Below are positions 18,337 through 24,682 of a stretch of 64,000 nt of DNA, piece by piece. The position numbers and the translations under genes are program-made. The notes below the pieces were generated by a model, which saw only the letters and a program-made list of their open reading frames with translations, did no database searches and was not told the DNA's origin. Each line of letters opens with the position of its first letter. The first letter of the stretch is position 1. This DNA is from Cytobacillus oceanisediminis (GTDB lineage Bacteria; Bacillota; Bacilli; Bacillales; Cytobacillaceae), in assembly GCF_022811925.1 (NCBI RefSeq), contig NZ_CP065511.1, positions 2,783,501 through 2,847,500 of the forward strand. Direction: 5' to 3'.

Positions 18337-18520
18337 GTCCGAAGACGACAGTGGTTCGGACTCTGGCACGGGGATTTTCCCTTTTTCTGTCCGAAGTCGT
18401 GGCAGGTTCGGACTCTGGCACGGGAGTTTCTCCTTTATCTGTCTGAAGTTGTGGCAGGTTCGGACTCTGGCACAGGGATTTTCCCTTTTTTTGTCCGAAG
18501 ACGAAACTGGTTCGGATTCT
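18337..18520. repeat. Tandem 52-bp hairpin repeats (three full units plus a partial one)
   Basis: Units begin at 18337, 18389, 18441 and 18493, exactly 52 bases apart; the last is cut after about 28 bases. Each unit starts with an inverted repeat of the form GTCCGAA...TTCGGAC (about 11-base loop), then CTCTGGCACGGG, then GGGA-TTTT-TCCC-type sequence and a T run. Units differ at a few positions, often on the loop. No gene is encoded. Similar units are scattered between genes in related bacilli; the role is unknown. Confidence 0.8.
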
Positions 18521-18564
18521 ATGAGCGTCATGTCATTTTCTCCTGTCGAACCAATTGCTTATTA

Positions 18565-18744
18565 TTAAAACAAATTTTTAAAGAAGGTGAAAATTATCCT
18601 CGGAATCCACAGAATGATTCGAATAAGAAATGAGATCACAATGGAATCCAGGATTTCGTACATGATTTCACGCAGCAGCCCTGGTTTTCGTTTTTCTTTT
18701 TTTTTGATGGAGTTTCCCTCCTTCCTATTTTTGATCCGCTTCAT
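18565..18744 (-). CDS. Small basic membrane-associated protein
   Basis: A 47-59-residue protein ending GLLREIMYEILDSIVISF then LIRIILWIPRIIFTFFKNLF: a very basic N-terminus and one hydrophobic helix. The start is uncertain. An in-frame ATG at 18744 lies inside the 3' end of the upstream DUF1836 gene and lacks a ribosome binding site. A strong GGAGGG is placed instead seven bases before an ATC codon at 18708, where a start would be expected. Either ATC is used, or an ATG has mutated. Order and strand suggest cotranscription with the DUF1836 gene. Function unknown. Confidence 0.55.
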   Translation of the reverse strand: MKRIKNRKEGNSIKKKEKRKPGLLREIMYEILDSIVISFLIRIILWIPRIIFTFFKNLF

Positions 18745-19291
18745 TTTTTACATCGTCGACAATGCGTTCAGCTGCTTTTCGGTATAAGTTGCTCATGTGA
18801 ACCAGTGAAGTTGCCAGCAGTACTTTTTCAAGCTCAGCTGACTGATCTTCATTTAGCTCTTTTGCTTCCTCTGCTGTCCTGGCTGCCTGATTTTCCAGAT
18901 CATTCACAAATGCATCGGCATTAAGTTTAGTTAAATCGAGGTAAAGCTGATAAAAATGGTCCAGGTCCATCTTTCCTTCTGCTGTTCGAGTGTTGACGCC
19001 ATTTAATAGGCTTTTAATATCGTTTATGGATAGAGCCCCTTTAAGCTGATAAATGAAAGCAATTAAAATAAGGTGCTCCTTTGAATATTTTTTATTTTTG
19101 ACAGGAAAAAACAATTTACCTTTTGCATAGTTATTTATCATTGTCTTAGTAAGCACTTTTTCCTCTTCGTTTCTCGTCGTACTGCCAAAAGTATTTTCAA
19201 ATAGCTGGATCACTTGATCCATATATAAATCTATCTGCGGAATATCTTCCAATTGAATCTGATTATCCGCAATGAGTTTTTCCATTTCCAT
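18725..19291 (-). CDS. DUF1836 domain protein
   Basis: A 188-residue cytoplasmic protein of the DUF1836 (PF08876) family, which is related in outline to MerR-like DNA-binding proteins. Visible family features are IPQIDLYMDQVIQLFENTF, KTMINNYAKGKLFFP and KYSKEHLILIAFIYQLK. No target is known. The ATG at 19291 follows GAGGG by seven bases; a second ATG two codons later is also possible. A small membrane-protein gene follows and overlaps. Confidence 0.85.
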   Translation of the reverse strand: MEMEKLIADNQIQLEDIPQIDLYMDQVIQLFENTFGSTTRNEEEKVLTKTMINNYAKGKLFFPVKNKKYSKEHLILIAFIYQLKGALSINDIKSLLNGVNTRTAEGKMDLDHFYQLYLDLTKLNADAFVNDLENQAARTAEEAKELNEDQSAELEKVLLATSLVHMSNLYRKAAERIVDDVKNEADQK

Positions 19292-19434
19292 ATTTATCCC
19301 TCAAATCCTCACCTGTTATTATATAAATTCTACTTAAAAAAGCGTAAGTTGTAAATATTGACTAGATATCGTTTTATATATATTATATTAAGTAGTTATT
19401 AAAACTACATAAGAGAACATTAGGAGGAGATATT

Positions 19435-20082
19435 ATGAATTCATACATCCGGGAGCCCATAAATGGACTGACCCATTTGGCAGGAGCAATTTTATCCTTT
19501 GCCGGATTGCTTGCCATGGTTATCAAAGCCTCACTGACAACATCGTCACCGCTTGCCATTACTGCTGTTGCCATTTTTGGAATCAGTTTGATGCTGCTCT
19601 ATTCAGCATCAGCAACCTACCATATGGTGATAGCCAAAGATAAAGTCATTGCCTTTTTAAGAAAGCTTGATCATTCGATGATTTATGTATTGATTGCAGG
19701 TTCCTATACACCTTTTTGCCTTATTACCTTAAATGGTGTGACCGGCTGGGTTCTGTTTTCCATTGTTTCTGCTGTTGCTTTATCAGGGATTCTGTTTAAA
19801 ATAATCTGGTTCAGCTGTCCCCGCTGGCTGTCAACAGCCTTATACATTGCAATGGGATGGATTATTGTTTTTGCTTTTTCGCCTCTTTCTGAGTCTTTAA
19901 GTAATACTGGTGTAATGCTTCTATTGCTTGGAGGCATCCTATACACGATCGGCGGAGTGATTTATGCGATTAAACCAAAATTCCTGGAGTTCAAACATTT
20001 GGGTTTTCATGAGATTTTTCATATTTTCATTATGATGGGAAGCATGGCACACTTTCTTTGTGTGTTCATGTATGTACTTTAG
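19435..20082 (+). CDS. Hemolysin III family membrane protein (PAQR, YplQ-like)
   Basis: A 215-residue, seven-helix membrane protein of the hemolysin III/PAQR family. The N-terminus has the typical REPINGLTHLAGAILSFAG; SATYHM, KLDHSMIYVLIAGSYTPF and a late GFHEIFHIFIMMGSMAHF contribute the conserved Ser, Asp and three His residues of the family's metal site. B. subtilis YplQ is the closest named relative by memory. Its bacterial role is not settled. AGGAGGAG seven bases before the ATG sets the start. A weak terminator follows. Confidence 0.92.
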   Translation: MNSYIREPINGLTHLAGAILSFAGLLAMVIKASLTTSSPLAITAVAIFGISLMLLYSASATYHMVIAKDKVIAFLRKLDHSMIYVLIAGSYTPFCLITLNGVTGWVLFSIVSAVALSGILFKIIWFSCPRWLSTALYIAMGWIIVFAFSPLSESLSNTGVMLLLLGGILYTIGGVIYAIKPKFLEFKHLGFHEIFHIFIMMGSMAHFLCVFMYVL

Positions 20083-20110
20083 TCACATATTTATTCATTA
20101 AGCATGTAAT

Positions 20111-20147
20111 TGGCACCCTGCTCAATCTATAGAGTGCCTTTGTTTTA
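20111..20147 (+). terminator. Probable terminator of the hemolysin III gene
   Basis: GGCACCCT and AGAGTGCC arms (one mismatch) followed by TTTGTTTT. Confidence 0.6.
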
Positions 20148-20260
20148 ATATAGTTTATTTTCTTAAATTTTTTCTCCATTATTAGGCGAGATTCTCACTC
20201 AAAATCAACCCGTGTTCCGTATGCTAATTTTGAGTAATTATTTAAAGGGAGTGAGAATCG

Positions 20261-20911
20261 ATGTTTAAGTATAGTCATCTGGACGATAAAGATGAAAGCA
20301 GCTGCTGCCATGACGATGATAAACATAGGGACTGGAAGCACGAAGAAAGCAGTGACGACTGCCATGATAAGGAGAAGAAAGAGAAGGATAAGGGTAAAAA
20401 AGATGATAAGGATAAAAAAGATCATCACAAACACCCTACACATCATAAAGTATGCGTAAAAGAAGTCTTAGCAGCTATTCTTAACGCTCAGAAAAAAGCG
20501 AAGCGTGATGATGAATGTAAAACATCTTGCAATGAATCTATAAAAGAGCTTTTGGGAGAATCTAAAAAGCCAAAGAAAAATACCATTCCTTTCATTCTTT
20601 ATAATGAAGAAGCTGAACCTTTTAAAGCTAGTGGTGTAACCATCTTTAGCCATTCTAAGCAAAAGAAATTTGCATGTATTGAATCGTTTATTTTCAAAAT
20701 TAAAGATCTCGATGGTAAATGTGCCGTACTTGAGCTATTAACCTTCAAATCCGGAAAATGTTCAAAAGATCTCTTCAAAAAGAGTATCTGTTCTCCATGC
20801 AGCCAAATTGACTGTGAGGATGTCTCTGATCTAATAGGGACTGGTATATGTATTAATGTAGATCTTTCCTGTTTCTGTGCTGTTACGTGCTTGCCTGCTG
20901 TGCGTTTATAA
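20261..20911 (+). CDS. CotY/CotZ family spore coat/crust protein with charged N-terminal extension
   Basis: Residues about 65-216 are a CotY/CotZ/ExsY domain (PF10612): CVKEVLAAILNAQ, TIPFILYNEEAEPF, FIFKIKDLDGKCAVLELL and a C-terminal INVDLSCFCAVTCLPAVRL, with the cysteines used for disulfide cross-linking of the crust or exosporium. Residues 1-64 are an unusual Asp/His/Lys-rich extension with CC and KDDKDKKD runs, likely disordered and perhaps metal-binding. The ATG has AAAGGGAGTGAG upstream. It is monocistronic with a good terminator, and it opens a region of spore-surface genes. Confidence 0.88.
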   Translation: MFKYSHLDDKDESSCCHDDDKHRDWKHEESSDDCHDKEKKEKDKGKKDDKDKKDHHKHPTHHKVCVKEVLAAILNAQKKAKRDDECKTSCNESIKELLGESKKPKKNTIPFILYNEEAEPFKASGVTIFSHSKQKKFACIESFIFKIKDLDGKCAVLELLTFKSGKCSKDLFKKSICSPCSQIDCEDVSDLIGTGICINVDLSCFCAVTCLPAVRL

Positions 20912-20942
20912 GCATGAACAAAGCAGCATGTTGGGAAAGAGT

Positions 20943-20979
20943 AAAAAAGGTGTACCTTCCATAATGGTGCACCTTTTTA
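20943..20979. terminator. Bidirectional terminator
   Basis: AAAAAGGTGTACC and GGTGCACCTTTTT arms around a nine-base loop, between the CotZ-like gene and the convergent actin-module operon. Confidence 0.85.
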
Positions 20980-20994
20980 CATAGCTTATAATGA

Positions 20995-21372
20995 TTAGCC
21001 GCCAAATGCCTCTAATACATCTTCTACCTCATTCAAATCAAGGTTGGATGTTTCGTTTAATTGTGCTGGTCCCTTTCCAATTTGACCATTGCCTCTTGGG
21101 AGATAACCCATTTGCATCATTCTTTTAATTTCTCTTATCTCTTCGAGGAGTAAACTGTTGCCGTTATTTATACTCTTTGGCTGCAAATAGCTATTCAGAG
21201 CTGTTAAAACCAAATGGATAAGAGTACTATTGTTTGAATGATATTCTATTTGTTCCAGAACCTTAGGTAATACCTCAATGGATTCGCCGGTTCTCACATC
21301 AATGAATTTGTCAGGAAGAGTAAGAGCAGTCTTATTAACATAGTCAGTATATGTCCTGAACATTTCCATCAT
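20995..21372 (-). CDS. Partner protein of the ParM-like actin (candidate ParR-like adaptor)
   Basis: A 125-residue protein starting two bases after the stop of the actin-like gene, so the two are translationally coupled. It is predicted to be helical in the middle (LEEIREIKRMMQMG) with an acidic C-terminal tail ending NLDLNEVEDVLEAFGG. In plasmid segregation modules the small gene downstream of parM encodes the DNA-binding adaptor ParR. Position and size fit that role, and an acidic C-terminal helix would be the filament-binding end. I see no ribbon-helix-helix motif with confidence, so the DNA-binding function is inference. Confidence 0.6.
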   Translation of the reverse strand: MMEMFRTYTDYVNKTALTLPDKFIDVRTGESIEVLPKVLEQIEYHSNNSTLIHLVLTALNSYLQPKSINNGNSLLLEEIREIKRMMQMGYLPRGNGQIGKGPAQLNETSNLDLNEVEDVLEAFGG

Positions 21373-21374
21373 CC

Positions 21375-22559
21375 CTAACCTTTAGTGGAAATTACGTGAT
21401 TTCCTTGTACTTTCTTTAACTGATTCATTTTAGCCAAGATCATTAATCCTTGAACATTTAACTTTTCCATGTCTTCCGGGAACATAAGTTCAATTGGGCG
21501 GCCCCTTTCACTCCATCTGACAGCTGCTTCCTGGATTTGTTTTCTGGCCAATTTCGCTGCTCCCCCTACTGCAATATACCGAACAGCTCCTTTAATCTCG
21601 GTTGAACTGCTTCTCACACGATCAAAATGCTCAAGGTATTTAATCGCCATGGACTTTAACTGAGGGATAATATATTTGCTAATATCTTTTCTTACCCCGG
21701 CAAATGGCTCGACATACCATTCTGACTGTCCGGCAGCCAATTTTTCCTCCAGCTCGGCCCGGGAATCAAACCTGAACAATTCCTTTTTACTGACTCTTTG
21801 AATAATATTATCAAGAAATTGATTGATACCAAATGGTTCTCCCTCGACTGAAGCAACAGGCCTATTATTTTTAATTCCTACAAAGTCTACTGAATCTCCC
21901 CCAAGATCCCCAATAATTATTCCTTTTTGCGATTCTTTGACAAGCTCTTCATTTTTAATTTCCAGGGTTTCCTGGTCCCTTGTCAAACCCAGATATGCAC
22001 AAGCACCTTCAGCCCCTACAATGATTTCTTTAATTTCTAATTTAACTGTTAATTCTTTTGGTTCGGGCACTCCGGGCACTTTATGGAAAATGACTGTATG
22101 TGTACCTGCCAGCTTATCCCTTAAGCGTGATTTTCTTTCTTTATACTGAGTTGTTGGAAGTGAAACAGCTAATTGATCAATAGAATAATTTATATCTGTT
22201 TCTTCCGGAAATTGAAGCGATGCGTGGTAGGCCGCCAGACCAAATAACAGCAAATAAGTCCTATCCTCATCCACCTTTTGGTTGTTGAACCCAGTTAAAC
22301 TAACATCTCTTTGTCTGGCTGCACCTTTACCGATATAAAAAATTTCCCTTTTATCAATCACAGCCGGGCTTTTAACTTCGACAATGAGGTTTTCTTCCAG
22401 GATTATATCCTCATCATCATATGGCTTTTCATAAAATTCTCCATCGAACAGGGCGATAGCATTTGGCAGCTGATATTCTGAAAAAATTCCATTATCAGAT
22501 GCTAACGCTTTATACCAGCTGTTTCCAATATCTACAGCAAGAAAATTTTGTTTTTCCAT
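21375..22559 (-). CDS. ParM/Alp-type actin-like ATPase
   Basis: A 394-residue actin/Hsp70-fold protein of the ParM/StbA class. Phosphate 1 motif is AVDIGNSWYKALA (residues 8-20), phosphate 2 is IIIGDLGGDSVDFVG (about 215-230) and the adenosine motif is YIAVGGAAKL (about 338-347). Such proteins polymerise with ATP to move plasmid or phage DNA. Here the gene is chromosomal, next to spore-coat genes and far from any replication gene. AGGAGGAG precedes the ATG. GCATAGGAT, also found before two neighbouring genes, lies about 25-30 bases upstream. Confidence 0.85.
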   Translation of the reverse strand: MEKQNFLAVDIGNSWYKALASDNGIFSEYQLPNAIALFDGEFYEKPYDDEDIILEENLIVEVKSPAVIDKREIFYIGKGAARQRDVSLTGFNNQKVDEDRTYLLLFGLAAYHASLQFPEETDINYSIDQLAVSLPTTQYKERKSRLRDKLAGTHTVIFHKVPGVPEPKELTVKLEIKEIIVGAEGACAYLGLTRDQETLEIKNEELVKESQKGIIIGDLGGDSVDFVGIKNNRPVASVEGEPFGINQFLDNIIQRVSKKELFRFDSRAELEEKLAAGQSEWYVEPFAGVRKDISKYIIPQLKSMAIKYLEHFDRVRSSSTEIKGAVRYIAVGGAAKLARKQIQEAAVRWSERGRPIELMFPEDMEKLNVQGLMILAKMNQLKKVQGNHVISTKG

Positions 22560-22740
22560 AGATTTCTCACTCCTCCTTCTGAATCCTATGCGTGATAGGA
22601 GTCCAAATGTGCCCGTACTTTTTTAATTTTTTTTAGACGAATATAGAAAAATTGGCCAAATTTCCACGTTTGTACTACTGCAAATAACCATAGAACCGCA
22701 TAGGATAACATGAACCTAAAATCAAGGGAGGAAAAATTTA

Positions 22741-23541
22741 ATGAATAACAAAGATAAAAAATGTGTTGATGTAGATGTATCTGCTCATATGGGCGAATGC
22801 GAAAATGTACCGGTACCTGTAGCCCCAACAACACCTGTAGGCACTAGAGTTTTGAGAGTCCCTGTAACACTTGCTGAAATAGCTGTAAGAACTAATATGG
22901 TGGCAAATATTAAATTTCCGGATCCTGTACTAGAAATTAAGGATATCAAAAAGAGAGTTAAAATTATTCAATGCCGTTTACTGCTTCCTGGGATAGCTGC
23001 TGGTTCTAACCCATTTCAAGCTACGACCCTCAGATTATTTATAAAAGGTTTCGTTCGAAAAAACATTCAATATGCAACTCCGTGTCCTAATTCATCAGGT
23101 CATTGTGTTTCTTCTGAAATGCGTTCCTTAACAGTAGATGTGCCTTTTGAGTGTGTGACTACTATCCCGAGTAACAGGTTTTTAACACCGCCACAGCTCC
23201 CATTTGTAAACACCCGACAAGAATTTGACTTTTTCAGGGAGCAAGAATTGGGTCATGGGTTTCCTGAAAAAGATCACCTTCTGTCCAGTGATCTTTCCCA
23301 ATTCCACCAAGTGAGTACACAATTTTACAACCAGATTCCTTTTTGCGAATTAATTTCAAGTAATATCATTGAATGGGATGAAGCTATTGATAGGGAAAAA
23401 TTGCCAGGTCATGCTCCATTTGAAGAAGGAGCTTTCCATGAAGTTGTAGAGAAAATGTTCTTGGAGTTCACTGTGAAAATCCTTCAAAATCAGCAAGTGC
23501 CTGTAACTGCAGTCGCTCCTCCTCCTACTCCACCGCTCTAG
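22741..23541 (+). CDS. SPOCS/CsxC-like spore-surface protein, paralogue 1
   Basis: A 266-residue soluble protein without signal peptide or membrane segment. Core features shared with the neighbours are VPVTLAEIAV, FPDPVLEIKDIKKRV, CRLLLP, LFIKGFVRKNIQY and a late SSNIIEWDEAIDRE. The segment around GFVRKNIQYA resembles the strand-turn core of DUF3794/SPOCS domains in SipL and in the CsxC exosporium family. Exact family membership is from memory. Likely a coat or exosporium component. GGGAGG precedes the ATG; a GCATAGGATA motif lies 42 bases upstream; a strong terminator follows. Confidence 0.75.
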   Translation: MNNKDKKCVDVDVSAHMGECENVPVPVAPTTPVGTRVLRVPVTLAEIAVRTNMVANIKFPDPVLEIKDIKKRVKIIQCRLLLPGIAAGSNPFQATTLRLFIKGFVRKNIQYATPCPNSSGHCVSSEMRSLTVDVPFECVTTIPSNRFLTPPQLPFVNTRQEFDFFREQELGHGFPEKDHLLSSDLSQFHQVSTQFYNQIPFCELISSNIIEWDEAIDREKLPGHAPFEEGAFHEVVEKMFLEFTVKILQNQQVPVTAVAPPPTPPL

Positions 23542-23592
23542 GCAGGCCAATCTGAATCCATCTAACTTTGGCGAGTGGCGATAGGATTCCTT

Positions 23593-23638
23593 AGGCAGTA
23601 TCATGTATTCCTTCTGGAATCATGGTACTGCCTTTTTA
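23593..23638 (+). terminator. Rho-independent terminator
   Basis: Long arms GGCAGTATCATG and CATGGTACTGCC with one mismatch, then TTTTT. Confidence 0.88.
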
Positions 23639-23777
23639 AATACATTGCCCTGCAAAATATTATATTCCCAATATAAAAAAATGACATAGATAAACATACA
23701 TAGTCTTCTAAAAGTTTAAAAATTAATACTTATAGGAAAAAAAACGATTCCGCAAATGCCCATGGGTAAACGCCCAA

Positions 23778-23804
23778 ACATGGACGTTTATCATGCATAG
23801 GATG
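23778..23804 (+). promoter_or_regulatory. Sigma-K-like promoter of paralogue 2
   Basis: AC, 16 bases, then CATAGGATG, one base from the sigma-K consensus (AC - N16/17 - CATANNNTA). It lies about 30 bases before the Shine-Dalgarno of the 23833 gene. Confidence 0.4.
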
Positions 23805-23832
23805 CAATATCTTGATTTTAGGAGGATCCCAA

Positions 23833-24609
23833 ATGTCAGATAAACATAAAGATCATAAAAAACATGAATGCCAAGTAAAAACTACTCATTGTGAATGTGA
23901 AAGTCATGAACACCACCATCCGCAGGTATCTATTGGAAAAATAGTTGCAAAGGTTCCAGTTGTCCTGGCTGAACTTACACTTCAAATAAATGTGGATGCG
24001 GTTATAACCTTTCCAGAACCAGTGCTGGAAATTAAAGATATCAAAAAACATGTAAAATTAACTCAATGCAGATTGCTGCTCCCTACAAACAAGTTATTTA
24101 TAAAAGGTTTTGTGAGGAAAAATATTCAATATGCAAGTCCGAGTCCGGAGATTGAACCCAGTACTTCCAAATCTGTTGCTTCCGACATTCATTCTTTCAC
24201 GACAGATATTCCATTTCAGTGCACAACAGAGATTAAGAAGTTTATAACCTGTCCTGTTATGCCTAAGACGAATAAACGCAATGAATTTGATTTCCTGGTT
24301 TCACAGCCTCTCCCTTCAGGATTCCCTGAAAAAGATGAATTGCAGTCAAATGATCTTTCCCAATTCCATCAGGAAAGCAAGCAATTTTACAATGAATTGC
24401 CTTTCTGTGAGTTAATTTCGAGTAAGATTATTGAATGGGATGAAGCAATTGATCGGGAGCCGCTGCCAACCTCATCTCCCCTAGGAGAGGGATATTTTAC
24501 AAAAGTAGAAGAGAAAATGGTTCTTGATATTGACCTTAAAGTACTCCAAAAACAACAGATACGTGTAGCTTCGACGACCAATGATGATTGCTGCGATTGC
24601 TGTGATTAA
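23833..24609 (+). CDS. SPOCS/CsxC-like spore-surface protein, paralogue 2
   Basis: A 258-residue paralogue of the 22741 gene, sharing VPVVLAELTLQ, FPEPVLEIKDIKKHV, CRLLLP, KLFIKGFVRKNIQYA, SGFPEKDEL, SQFHQESKQFYNELPF and SSKIIEWDEAIDRE. It differs by a His/Lys/Cys-rich N-terminus (residues 2-31) and a Cys-rich C-terminal tail (DDCCDCCD), which could cross-link or bind metal. AGGAGG seven bases before ATG 23833 sets the start. A sigma-K-like promoter precedes it. No terminator separates it from the 24683 gene, so the two are probably cotranscribed. Confidence 0.77.
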   Translation: MSDKHKDHKKHECQVKTTHCECESHEHHHPQVSIGKIVAKVPVVLAELTLQINVDAVITFPEPVLEIKDIKKHVKLTQCRLLLPTNKLFIKGFVRKNIQYASPSPEIEPSTSKSVASDIHSFTTDIPFQCTTEIKKFITCPVMPKTNKRNEFDFLVSQPLPSGFPEKDELQSNDLSQFHQESKQFYNELPFCELISSKIIEWDEAIDREPLPTSSPLGEGYFTKVEEKMVLDIDLKVLQKQQIRVASTTNDDCCDCCD

Positions 24610-24651
24610 GATTCTTACAGGAATCTCAAAGTAAGGAGGGGATTGGAGAGA

Positions 24652-24681
24652 ATGGTTTATATACCAATATCTTCCATTTAA
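24652..24681 (+). CDS. Possible nine-codon leader ORF
   Basis: A strong ribosome binding region (AAGGAGGGGATTGGAGAG) leads into ATG and nine codons (MVYIPISSI) ending in TAA. One base later is the ATG of the 797-residue protein, which has no good site of its own. This arrangement would give translational coupling. A +1 frameshift that destroyed a longer N-terminus is the alternative. Confidence 0.35.
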   Translation: MVYIPISSI

Positions 24682-24682
24682 T

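Noticed and set aside
18337..18520. Possible CRISPR array
   Set aside because: Units are contiguous with no unique spacers; this is a tandem repeat.
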